NCBI GenBank assembly: GCA_947396885.1
Contig: OX377204.1
Span: forward strand, 1,550,001-1,614,000
Direction: 5' to 3'
Length of the DNA stretch: 64,000 nucleotides
From: Heligmosomoides polygyrus polygyrus
Taxonomy: Eukaryota; Nematoda; Chromadorea; Rhabditida; Heligmosomidae
The position numbers and the translations under genes were made by a program. Positions within the stretch are counted from its first letter, which is position 1. Every line of letters starts with the position of its first letter. The notes beneath the pieces were generated by a model. It saw only the letters and a program-made list of their open reading frames with translations, did no database searches and was not told the DNA's origin. Positions 32,867 through 43,090 of this stretch are shown here, in pieces.

Positions 32867-35800
32867 ATGTTGCGAACACTACAGAAAGCCCTCCTGGCGC
32901 AAACGCGAAAGGCTGCTACGGAGGCGAAAACAGGTACTTCCTTAATCTGGTCCAAGTTTTGTTTCATTTTTATTATCTTACTATACGTATAATCGGCTAA
33001 TGTCACGTGTCCCTCAGCCCTAGTTTATACTTGTGCCGCTGCGCGGCGCGGAACAATGGTTGGGATAGTTATCGACCGGGCAGCGCAAAAAATCGATATT
33101 TATGACGAACGTAGTGCCGCGCCGCATGGCGGCGCAAGTGTAAACTAGGGCTCACGAGGAGGGGGGACTGAAGCCAAGATATGCCTACGACGGTGTGGCG
33201 TATGCCAGGCGGGCCTTCTTTGAGCTTAACCATGGGTGATTGCTCTGGCGAACTATATCCTCTAGGCCGTCCAAGTTTACAATATATTCAGTGGGCAACG
33301 CGGTATGAATGGGGACCAAGCATAGGGACTCAGAAGACGTGTCCTAGACATCGTTCGACGTGCGTATGGATTCAGAAGACGTGCTGAAGACGTCCAACTT
33401 GCGTAGGGATTCCGAGTAAAGAGGACTAGTAGGAGGGGGACCAGTGAAGAGGGGATCAGAAAGGGAGGGCCACTAGAGGGGAGGGGGGGGGGGGGGGGGG
33501 GAATAAGTGGTCCTGTATTTTCCCTCGTCCAACGTGCGTAGGGATTCAGAATACGTGCGGAGTACGTCGTTCAACATGCGTATGGATTCAGAAAACGTGC
33601 TGAAGACATCGTCCAACGTGCGTATGGATTCAGAAGACGTGCCGCAGATGTCCAACTTGAGTAGGGATTTCGAGTAAGGGGACCAGTGAAGAGGATATCA
33701 GCCAAGGATGGCAACTGGAGGGGGATAAGGGGACCGGTATTCTCTCTCAATATCGCCCAATATGTGTCGGGTTTCTGAAAACAAGTCACAGAAGTCGTGG
33801 TACGTGCGTCAGGATGCAGAAGTGTCACAGACGTCGTAGCAACGTGGAGAAACGTGAGTCGGGAGTCAGCATCACATGTGGTGCTTGAGCTCATGAGCTG
33901 TTTCTCGACACGTAGAGAACGGGCACTTCGGAGAATAAATCGAGTACATGCGATAGAGGGTGGATGGGCTTCATAGGAGCAGTGAAGGCCTACCATATCC
34001 CGCTGCACTAATCTATGTAGTAAAACCGGTTTTTGCTTAATAAGGAAGGTCTACAATTGCAAAAAATGCACAAAAGTAGAGCTTCAAAGTAGAAGCCGTT
34101 AAGCTCAAATGCATGTGCATTACAACTGTAGAAGGGTATCTAAGTTTGCTGGCGTGCGTCTACGCCCAGTTTTCCAGAGGAGCAGCTTCGAGGTCTTATC
34201 CTAACGCAGCAAAGGCATGAATTTTTCTAATCTTAAGGGTGTTCTTAGGCTCCTAGGCAACCCTAGGAGGTTGGGCTGGGCGAGCCGGTTGGAGGAGAAG
34301 ATAACATGCCCCAGTGAGGGTCTTGAATATGCTTTTTACGTCCTGTTTCATCTCCGATCCATCCCCCAATTTTGCTGCGACTAGACGAAAGCTGCCAGCT
34401 AAATATTTAGATGATTCAGTGCGGATCTATCTGTTTTGACATGCACCTTGCTATTTTTGTACCTTTTTAAGCAGTGTCTTCAATACCGAGATCAGAAATC
34501 ACCAGTGAACTATTCGACGACGTCCAAAATCGTCTGAGCCAGCATGGTCGCACCATTGAAAAGGTCCTGGTCACTTACCTCGACAAGGACGGAACTAGGA
34601 AGGATTATCTTATGAACAAGAATCTCTCCACCCCATACGATTGTGCAAAGCGTGAGTTCTGCTCTTTCCTTTTGCTGCTCTAACACTACTCCGTATTGTT
34701 CCAGATGTAAACATGCTTCTCGCTAGAAGGTCAGCTCTTGCCATAATTTCCTACTCTGATCAAGACGTCCGGCTAGAATGCATGAACGAGGCCTTCAGAG
34801 ACAAGTGTCAGCTGGAGCTCGTTGACTTCCAGACGGAGCAGCACGCGCAAACAGTGAATCAGGTCCGTTATTTTTCTAGACACCAATAGGTGCTCCTTTC
34901 ACCTGTATTACCTGCCATCCCGTTGAGCATCGAGTTGTTCGAGCGGCTGCCGGTAGCCTCTCCATTCGTCCTTGTCGCGTGCCAAAGTGTTCCAGTGGAT
35001 CCTCCTCGCTCGAGTGATATGAAGAGCGTCATATCGTTCCCTCAGGGCTTCTATGAAAGCTTCTAGGAAATAACATAATAATAACAAGTTACTGAGGTAC
35101 TGGGCGTCTGATCGACAGATATTTTTTCCACGCGGGACCGCTACAGCAGTGACGAATTGCCTAACCGTCATCCACACACAAACAAAGGAACGCCGCTTTC
35201 AAGCACACAATCAACAACCTGGCTCGATATTTGCTTTCCGCTTGAAACTTTACACCTGCTGTGAAGCACTTCCGTCGGCCATTATATCCGAGTGTCTCAG
35301 AAACCGAAATCACCGATGAGGAAATCGATGAAATCGACCAATATTGGCCTCCCGATCGAAATTTCTCACCTGCTGTGAAGGCCTTCCGTCGACGATCATA
35401 ACCAATTAACCCCACTCTGATCGATTAATTCTGAGAGAAAATCGATAATATTGATCGATATTCATTGCCTGATCTTATGTGACACCTTAACGTAACAACT
35501 CCCCTTTAGTGCTACTGGTCCCCCTCAATAATCCGTGTTAGCGGACGACGTCTTCGGCACGCCTTCTGAATTCCCAAACACGCTGAGCGACTTGCTGGGC
35601 ACTTCTTCTGAATCCCAAGGCACGTTGCGCAATGTATTCTACTACGTCTTATGAATCTCTTGGCAGAGAGAAGAAGAAGACGTCTAGGTGTTTCCCGCTA
35701 TTTTCGCGACCCTTGATTTGCGCCCCGTAAAACCCCAGGGCAGAAGTTTCGGACCGGTTTAACGAATCCACAAAAATCGATAAATTGATTAAGGGACGGA

Positions 35801-38800
35801 TCAAAAACGAACTTCAGATCCGTGTTCAGCGACCTAGACTACCCGCAGCGTTAAAGTTCTGGACCGCCAGAATGACATTTACAAAAATCGATTATTTAGT
35901 CAATATTGATGGATGGCGATCGATACCTTAAAAACAAACTTTATATTCGTGTTCAGCGACTTCGGCTGCCTTAGGGCTGAAGTCCCCAGGCAGGGAGAAG
36001 ACGTCTGGGTATTTTTCGCTATTTTCGCGCCGTAGCCTCCCCCCCCCCCGACTAGGATAGATCCTAATACTAACATATTACGTGATTAAGGACAGGTGTT
36101 AGAAAGACAGCAAAGGAAGACAATTGATCATCAAAATTTTAAAAGAGAATTCTTGATTTTAGGCTTACTGGAGGTCGTGCAGCGTTGTGTTGGCCGCTGC
36201 CCTAACTAAAGGCTTGCGCGATAACATAACTATATCCAAGTACCACTCCAAAGGTAGGTGGTCGAAAGCTTCTGTCAACCCTTTTACTACCGCCATTCAT
36301 TGAGGTAGAACTTACTGGGCTTCGCTTATTTTCAGTTCCAGATTCTTACTTTGCTGTGGATATCAACGGACTGAAAAGCGAGCTTTCACAGGTAGAGCAC
36401 CTTGATCTACCTCAGACTAACGTAATGTAATGCGCTACTTTAGGACGATTTAAAAGACTTGACACTCTTCCTTCGATCCGACTTCATCAACAAGGCTTTC
36501 CCTTTCGAAACCGTGACCATACCTTCGGAATTGGCTGCTGAATACGGATTTGACTCTAGGTGAGTGGTTTTAGGTAATAGTAGTGACGAAGTCAGTATTT
36601 TCCCAAGTTTTAACCCTGTTCTGGGAACCCCCACGGCTTCAACTGCTCGAGTCGTTTCAAGATGTATTGGTATGTGAGCATCCGACAATGGTGGGGTGCT
36701 GGTCTACCGGCTGTCATTTTCCGCCAAGAAGTCCTGACAGTGGGCGGGAAGGGTGCGGAAGATGCAGTCGACAGAAGGCTTGCTCTGGCTTGAAACGACG
36801 CATTGACCATGGGGTCGATTCGCGCTATCACCCAAAACTTATCCCTCTGGGGTCGATGAATTGGAGCCAAGCGTACCTAAAGGGTGGTCAATAAATCTGG
36901 TTCTTAGGACTCCGCACACTTCTGCGTCAACGCCGCGGCCTTATCTTGAACCAGCAGCGAGCGGCGTTGCCGCAGAAGTGTGTGGGGTCCTTTAATCACA
37001 TCTCTTGCCTGACGCGCCACGCACTCTATTTCTGCGGGATACCGGAGAAACCATTTGGGTGCGCACTTCACCAATACAGTTCTGGGACAAGTGAGTGTTT
37101 TGCCTTTCCTAGCGACATCTGGTAACCATCGACCGACCCAAGAGATATGGAATTTTCCTTTCTTAACCTGGGGGGAGCCTAATCTTGTTGCGGGGTGCAA
37201 ATGACGCTCTATTCGATCCCGTCCGGTGCCAGGGTGCTCCTATGGAATCAGGTCACTCATTCTGGGCTTTCATGAAGAAGTCCAATCATGGTGATTGGTG
37301 GGCAACCTTAGTTAGATTCATGAATGACTTTAGCCGTGGTTATGAGGGTAGAGGGTAGAAATTGAAGCTTATCTGGAATTCACAAGAGCGTGGAGGTGGG
37401 TGAATGGTGGGGTAGAATTATATCATTCACCGAATTATATCATATCATGAATACCGAACTTGCCCTCTGCCCACTATGCTCTGATGGTAAACCTATGCAT
37501 TACCATTAACCCATTCATTACCTTACCAATCATGAAGCCGGCCTCTGGTGCTCTTTTGACGTTCCACGGAATCCAATGTAGGTCGCAGCTTTCGTCCAGC
37601 TGCTATCACCGAAACGCATTGTATGGCTGGCCCACCTAGTTTTCGACTCGACTTGGCCCATGCGAAAGAGTCCGAACGTCGACGAAGCTTGGAACTCCAT
37701 AAGATAATCCGATCGAATTTGTTTACAGGCTTAATTGTTTCTTTCGTCGCCTGTTTTGGTCATTGTAGTGTGCAAACGGCTGTTTTCCATCCATTTTTGA
37801 ATCACAAACCACCAAAGAAAGGAACACATAAGAGGAGGTTTAGACATAATAGAGGCTTTCGGTTCTAGAGAGTTTTCAGGAAATGCCCTGCATTGTTTTG
37901 AAATACAAGGGCGGAAGTTTACGCATCTTGTCAACATATGGCAGAAAAGACACCTTTCGACTATCTTTTGACCAGCGTAAACTGGTTCTCATATCCAGCG
38001 CTCATTCCTTTAGAATTGTGCGGCTACCGAACACGAGGAGCTGCAATGAGACATGAGCGTGTTGGCTCCTATAGAGGTACTCAACAGAAAAGGGATATGA
38101 AATGGCGGTAGTCAATCTCCTTTAGGAATGCGCCTCATATTATACTTCTGTGGAATATCATGGAAGCAATTTGAATGCGTTCACGGCCCATACAATGACA
38201 TTCGACAGCAGCCGATGGAAAAATCTGTGCGTTTTATCCTTTGTATACAAGGGTAGTACCATGTAACCGACCCCAGAAAGATGAAAGGTTTGGTTGGCCT
38301 AGGCGGGACCCGATCCAGTAACTGATTCGAAGTGCTAGCGAAAGTGGAGCGGCTCCCTAGATTGCGCTATGATTAGGGAATATAATGGTTTCTCTAAGAC
38401 CTTATAGATCTAATAGCGAAGTCGACGGAGGCGCTGGCCGTTGCATACACCCTATTCGACTTTTTTGGTCTCTGTCTGTCCAGGCCATCTAGGGCTTGTG
38501 TGGTTGGTTAATTGGTATCAGGCTTCTCTGAGAAGTATAAAACAGGCTTGTTTATCAGGTAACCACCGCAAGTCGTTGTGTGGGCCAAATAGGCGTTAGA
38601 ATTACCTCCACAAGATCCAATAGAAGTAGAATGTGTGGCGCATGCCAAAAAAGGATTGAATAACTTCGTATTTTATCCTTATCCTAGCTGGGGAGAAATT
38701 GACTTGTTCTGCTTCTAACCCTGAATATGAAATTAATGAATAAGAACAAAGGAAAACGGTGGCGGATATAGGTAAACTGGTGCGTTTGAAAAATTGACAT

Positions 38801-39887
38801 TCGACTGGACCGTTAGCCCTAGTTTATACTTGCGCCGCTGCGTAGTGCGGCACGATGGTCGGGATAGATATCGATCAGGCGGCGCGAAAAATCGATATCT
38901 GTGGCGGTCGTGGTGCCACGCCGCGTGGCGGCGCAAGTGTAAACTATGGCTTAGCGAACTAGTGAACTGCATTATTTTCAACCAGTTGAGTTCTTGAGGT
39001 TGCCTGCATAGTTATGGATTTTAGTGTCCGACTATGTCGATTTGGCGATTTTGTGACTGCGGTTGATGGTCCGGTAATCTCACGATCCGACCAAATAGGA
39101 CGATTTAACATTGTTAAGGTGGGTTTATTGCATTCCATTGTAGCACTTTTACACTTTTCCTTTTCTCCTTTATGTTGGATTTTTTCGGAAATTTTGATTT
39201 CGTATTTGTGCCAATTTTAAAAGTTCTCTCAAAAGAAAGCGGATCTGTCCTAGTCGAGAGGAAGCCTGAGACGTTTTGCCATTCACAATAACGTTCTTTG
39301 AATTTGTGCGACAGGTCGTGCTGCTAGTCTATCCTCGGGCTCTCGGGTGAGCTCAGGGCCCAGATTCATCAACCGCCTACCGCCCTCTAACGGTGAAAAC
39401 ACGACCGAACCTGATGCTGAATGAATGTCATATCAGCGGGTTTGGTGGTATTTTCACCGTTAGTAGGCTGTAGGCGGTTGATGAATCTGGCCACAGGAGA
39501 AAAGGTGGTGTTGCTGGGCGAACTTAATTCCCACTTCAAGGGCTAGATCCAGACGTTCTATCAAGTTGAAAAATTTTAATTTAATCCGTTGTTTTTACAC
39601 TTTTTCTAATAATTTTTACAAGTTTTGGTTCCATTTTTGCTTTAACAAGAAAAATTTCAACAATGGCATGAGATACTAAGCTGTGACACTTTCTTCAGGC
39701 CTTAGCGAAAGACAATTTTACACGTGTGGGAGGAGTATCTCTACCGTCCACGCTGAAGTGCTCGTCATACTCCTGGGGAATGGTGATAGAGAACGCCATG
39801 GATGTGAGTGCACCTCTGGATAGATTGCCAATTTCTTGTTTGGAATTTTAGGTTTTTTCAGAAGATCACGTAATGGATGGACGTTGA
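32867..39887 (+). CDS. mrpl-39: Mitochondrial large ribosomal subunit protein mL39
   Basis: Component of the large mitochondrial ribosomal subunit; the family is derived from the N-terminal part of threonyl-tRNA synthetase and keeps a TGS-like fold. Ten exons join in phase to 316 codons: 32867-32933, 34475-34651, 34705-34862, 36163-36253, 36336-36391, 36444-36559, 37640-37677, 39012-39118, 39699-39803 and 39852-39887. Visible family landmarks: MNKNLSTPYDCA (TGS-like segment), AYWRSCSVVL, NKAFPFETV, RFGDFVTAVDGP followed by ISR, and VGGVSLPS near the C-terminus. The length is close to the human protein. The Arg/Lys-rich N-terminus (LQKALLAQTRKAATEA) fits a mitochondrial presequence. A splice acceptor-like TGCAG 4 nt before the ATG suggests trans-splicing or a 5' UTR intron. 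Exons 7 and 8 are the least certain; their edges were chosen because they keep phase and the family's spacing. Confidence 0.9.
33014..33153. repeat. 140-bp near-perfect palindrome, 'CCCTAGTTTATACTTG' family, copy 1
   Basis: AGCCCTAGTTTATACTTGTG pairs with CGCAAGTGTAAACTAGGGCT, and GCCGCTGCGCGGCGCGG pairs with CCGCGCCGCATGGCGGC. ATCGATATT-type sequence is near the loop. The second copy is at 38813-38952. It lies in the first intron of mrpl-39. Confidence 0.87.
33330..33860. repeat. Minisatellite with units of about 35-45 bp
   Basis: Variants of GTGCGTATGGATTCAGAA followed by ACGTGC recur at least six times between 33355 and 33640, and looser versions run to about 33860. A run of about 20 G lies at 33480-33501. 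Two blocks with AGGGGACCAGTGAAGAGG are also repeated. It lies in the first mrpl-39 intron. Confidence 0.75.
34863..36162. other. mrpl-39 intron 3 with short local repeats
   Basis: No gene or family repeat is recognised for most of this stretch. CACCTGCTGTGAAG with CTTCCGTCG occurs twice (35255-35280 and 35370-35392), pointing to a local 120-bp duplication. ATCGATAATATTGATCGATA-type palindromes lie near 35440. A C run and GACTAGGATAGATCC at 36035-36062 are one end of a 'GGATCTATCCTAGTC' element without its partner. Confidence 0.5.
36905..36996. repeat. Hairpin of about 90 bp, copy 1
   Basis: CCGCACACTTCTGCGTCAACGC pairs with GCGTTGCCGCAGAAGTGTGT around a loop with AACCAGCAGCG. The same hairpin, with changes, is at 62325-62415. 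It lies in intron 6 of mrpl-39. Confidence 0.7.
36997..37160 (-). mobile_element. tRNA-derived SINE, degenerate 3' part
   Basis: GACGCGCCACGCACTCTATT, then GATACCGGAGAAACCATTTG and GGGACAAGTGAGTGTTTTGCC match the inverse of the SINE body with many changes. No head or tail is preserved. Confidence 0.5.
38085..38372 (-). mobile_element. tRNA-derived SINE, divergent copy
   Basis: On the minus strand it has a head-like end near 38360 (GCGCAATCTAGG), the body and the tail near 38100. It is head-to-head with the next copy, so the pair is an inverted repeat inside intron 7 of mrpl-39. Confidence 0.7.
38398..38692 (+). mobile_element. tRNA-derived SINE, divergent copy
   Basis: Head-like AATAGCGAAGTCGACGGAGG, then body (TAACCACCGCAAGTCGTTG, TAGAAGTAGAATG) and tail ending TTATCCTTATCC. 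It is the partner of the minus copy at 38085-38372. Confidence 0.75.
38813..38952. repeat. 140-bp near-perfect palindrome, 'CCCTAGTTTATACTTG' family, copy 2
   Basis: Same design as 33014-33153: AGCCCTAGTTTATACTTGCG pairs with CGCAAGTGTAAACTATGGCT. It lies about 60 bp before exon 8 of mrpl-39. Confidence 0.87.
39357..39496. repeat. MITE, 'GATTCATCAACGACTTA' family, short copy
   Basis: GGGCCCAGATTCATCAACCG pairs with CGGTTGATGAATCTGGCCAC, and CTAACGGTGAA pairs with TTCACCGTTAG. It is about 140 bp, shorter than the others, and lies in the intron after exon 8 of mrpl-39. Confidence 0.88.
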
Positions 39888-39936
39888 AGAGAGCAGTTTA
39901 TGGAGATCATATAAATATAGGTCAATTGTTTTTGTT

Positions 39937-39942
39937 AATAAA
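39937..39942 (+). terminator. Polyadenylation signal AATAAA of mrpl-39
   Basis: AATAAA 50 nt after the mrpl-39 stop codon, a usual distance in nematodes. Confidence 0.7.
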
Positions 39943-40221
39943 CGCTTTACTATAATTCGTTGTTCTTGTTAATTTCTAATGTATTATGTTGCTGTGTTCA
40001 GAGCAAACGTGTTTCTCCAGCAAGGTTCTTTGTGAGAACTGGTTGGGTGACAATGACAGTGAGCGCTTCGACGTTTTAGTCGCGACCGCAGGGTTCTGAT
40101 CTGCAGAACGAAATCAACGAGTGCTCTCAACCGTCAATTCTTACAATTAGTTAGGTCTGACACTCATTTGGCTGCAGCTCTGAATCACTTGTCTCTGTGA
40201 ATCGGTAATAGATTCACTTCG

Positions 40222-40405
40222 ATTCTGGGGCCGGATTCATCAACGACTTACGGAGATTTAACGGAGAATTACAGCCGAAATTCCTGAAAAAACGCGAATG
40301 AACGCGGTTTATCAACAGGCGGTATGGCGGAATGTTGATGTTATCAGGGATTTCGGCTGTAATTTCTCCATTAAATCTGTAAGTCCTTGATGAGTCTGGG
40401 CCCAG
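40222..40405. repeat. MITE, 'GATTCATCAACGACTTA' family, copy 5
   Basis: GGGGCCGGATTCATCAACGA pairs with TTGATGAGTCTGGGCCCAG; AATTACAGCCGAAATTCCTG pairs with the GGGATTTCGGCTGTAATT side. It lies between mrpl-39 and the minus-strand genes. Confidence 0.88.
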
Positions 40406-40727
40406 GTCAGCCTAGGCTTCTCTAAGGAGTCGGCGAACAGGTAGCAGGAGTTTCTGAGGGTGAGAAGCACAGCACAGCACACTGACTTTTCTTATTCGTG
40501 ACCACCGTAACTCATTATGAAGGCTTAATAAGCATTCAATCAGTAGAAAAACAGGGGCGACCAAGGAGTTTTTGATTAACACCAGCCTTTGTCAAATCTA
40601 TTGAGTATTTGAGGGGCAGGTGTCGTTCAGTCAGCCATCAAGTTCAGTCCGACCTGCCCTTAAAAGATCGTTGAGGTGGACACTCCTTTTCGACCGTGCT
40701 AGCTTTTTCTCCTGAGAAGACCTTTAG

Positions 40728-41085
40728 GCCCTGTTCATACTCCGCGACGAGAGAGAGAGACAAGAGCGACGAGAGCGCAGCGTGCGGAGCGCCCGGAAAT
40801 ATGAGCAGGCGACAGAAGCGACCGGAGAGACAGTGTCGGCGCTCGGGTATGAACACTTTTCGGCGACGCGCGCGCAGTATTAATCGATCTACATGTTTGC
40901 ACGGGTAACAAGAGCGACGAGAGCGCAGCGGGCGGAAATACGAACAGGCGACTGCAGCGACTGGAGCGACAGCGCAGGCGATCGAGTGAACATTTTTTTG
41001 GCGGCGCGCACGATTTTAATCGATTTACATGTTTCACACGGGCGACAAGTCGCTCTTTTCGGGAAGTATGAACAGGCCCTTAAGT
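40728..41085. repeat. TIR element, 'GGGCCTGTTCATACTTCGCG' family, copy 2
   Basis: The left end AGGCCCTGTTCATACTCCGC pairs with the right end AAGTATGAACAGGCCCTTAA. The middle contains two related blocks with GCGCGCACG/GCGCGCAG and TTAATCGATTTACATGTTT. Non-coding. The following 41090-41620 has no supported gene; a degenerate SINE tail is suspected near 41325. Confidence 0.8.
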
Positions 41086-41621
41086 GGATTCATTTCGCAA
41101 AATGTGCAATCAGCAGCAGACGTATAGGAATCAGTACCGGGTCTTTTGTCAAGATGTCAGTATCTCACATATGCGTTGATCTAACTTCTTTGCGGTTGCT
41201 CTGAATGAGGTTCGACGCTCCACATGCCTTTTGAGAAGAACTGTGCAGGACAAGGATGTATGGAGAAGTTGCTGGCGCTTTCTCAAACATATAGATGGTC
41301 GATACCTCTGACTATAGGGCAGAATAAGGATAAGGCACGGCAGTCAACCGTTTATGGTGAACACCACGCAATTTACCGACGCTGGAGCTGTAGAAGGCTC
41401 GGTTGTGTTATGCGAAAACTTCGAATTGTTTCGGGATGTTTAGATTAGCCTCCACTTCCGGCCCTCTCTGCAGGTGATTAGGCCTTTCGAATATGGGTGA
41501 AAGGTATGTTGGTCTCATTGTTACTACTCCACCGTACAGAGTCCGAATAAAACTATTTATTTGAATATCTTTATAATTTCTTCTACTATGTGTTGCTAAT
41601 GAGCGTGGTGCAGGCCGTAGC

Positions 41622-41900
41622 TCACAAATCGTCGTCGTCGCTTTCGTCCTGTTTAGGAAGCATGGGTTTCTTGTCTCCGTTCAGATTGCAGCTGGTGAGG
41701 CGGGACAGCCGTGTGCGTCGGAATCGCCTGAAACTGACAGCGTAGTTCAGCATTGGATTTTCACGGGAGATGCAAAAGTGCAATCATAATCGGATTGGCC
41801 GTATCTGAACGATGTCATCGGAGATGAAGGAGTTCCCATAGGTCTTATCGGGCAGGGCGCCCACGAAAATGAAGGGCTCTTGGTTGTCGGGTTCCAAGCG
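41622..41900 (-). CDS. Coding-like 3' terminal exons of an unidentified gene
   Basis: Two exons fit together on the minus strand: an exon ending at 41811 with a Pro/Ser-rich frame (segment SPMTS at its end), then an 83-nt intron ending GTCAGTTTCAG, then 41727-41622 with an Arg-rich stretch (RFRRTRLSRLTSC) and an acidic tail (DESDDDDL). AATAAA follows 61 nt after the stop, at 41561-41556. The 5' limit is unclear because a dispersed repeat starts near 41935. An alternative unspliced frame reads through the same region but has an in-frame TGA at 41786-41784. I do not recognise the family. Confidence 0.4.
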
Positions 41901-42410
41901 GGGAAACGGTACGTGTCGCGAGGGGGAAAGCATTGGGAGGTGATAATACGCCAACCAATAGCACAGCGCTGGCCGCACCCACGCCAGATAATCACGGTAC
42001 TGACCGTGCGCATCCTATCTGAACGCCATAGGCCGCCTTATTTGCTGGCGCGTGGCCACCTCCCAATGCTGTGCGCTTTCGCGACATGTGTCGGGAAATC
42101 TGACGCTGATGCGGAGTAGATCACAGACTGGATAAGAGAAGGAACTCCAGAATGTGGCTAATTTTGACACAGGTACATGAACAATATACTGGAGTTCTTT
42201 GTAGGCGCACAGGCATTCTGCCCTATAAGAACCTAGCCATACCAACCAACCAACACAAAGTCGTTCCATCGAAAACAACTGTAATAACGAAATTAAAATA
42301 AATTAGAAACAGTTGGGACTACATATTATACGATTAGAGATGAGTTCAAACGTCTGCAAATGATTAAGACGTGAAGAAGGTCTCATTCATATTACGAACT
42401 TAATAAGGCA

Positions 42411-42819
42411 ATTATAAACAGCGGATATCAGGACCGGCTCACCGTAACCGCCGTGCGGGTCGCGCCGAGACTTTTGCTGTCTGCGCCCTCCTACATTAGA
42501 GATCGCGTGAGCGTGCACGTTGAAATTCGATCGACCTCTTGTAAGGCCGCGATGGCTCTCCCGCCAATGTGGTCGTGTTGCAGTGGGTAGCGGGGTTACT
42601 TCATGAGAGGGATGTCGCGGGTTCGGTTCTCCTGCGTCGTGGCTCGAAGAGAGCGGAACCTAGCCGCGGACTCCCTCTGAGCAAAAGCCGCTTCCATACG
42701 AGCAGCTTGTATGGCACCCCTGGAGTCCCTTCCCTGGCCTGGTTCTGCGATTGCACAAAGGACTCTTACCCGACGCCTATGGTTACGGTGAGCCGGTCCT
42801 GATATCCGCTGTTTATAAT
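42411..42819. repeat. 409-bp element with perfect 39-bp terminal inverted repeats
   Basis: The first 39 bp (starting ATTATAAACAGCGGATATCA) are the exact inverse of the last 39 bp (ending TGATATCCGCTGTTTATAAT). The centre, 42570-42650, has GTGGGTAGCGGGG and GGGTTCGGTTCTC, which resemble tRNA A and B boxes. No protein is encoded. Flanking bases 42820-43090 show nothing I can assign beyond the 3' UTR of the next gene. Confidence 0.9.
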
Positions 42820-43090
42820 CTTGTCCCCACACCCTATTGCGCTTCGAAGTATTATTGGGTGCAAGCACAGAAAGAGGGTGACCATGCATCTCTTTCACAT
42901 TTCGCAAATTTACCCTAGCCAAAGCAGACTTAGATGTCCTTTTGCAGTTGTACTATACATGTTTGCGAACTTAGCTGCTTTATTATAGTTATAAAAGGTT
43001 TAAAAACTAAAGTGAAACTGCGAAATGTGATAGCTTTATAAGGAAAAATGAGTTGGATCCCTTTCCTTCCAGACTTGCATCCGTCACTGT

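Noticed and set aside
37623..37868. An 81-codon plus ORF
   Set aside because: Only 37640-37677 is used, as exon 7 of mrpl-39; the family spacing is kept when the exon ends there.
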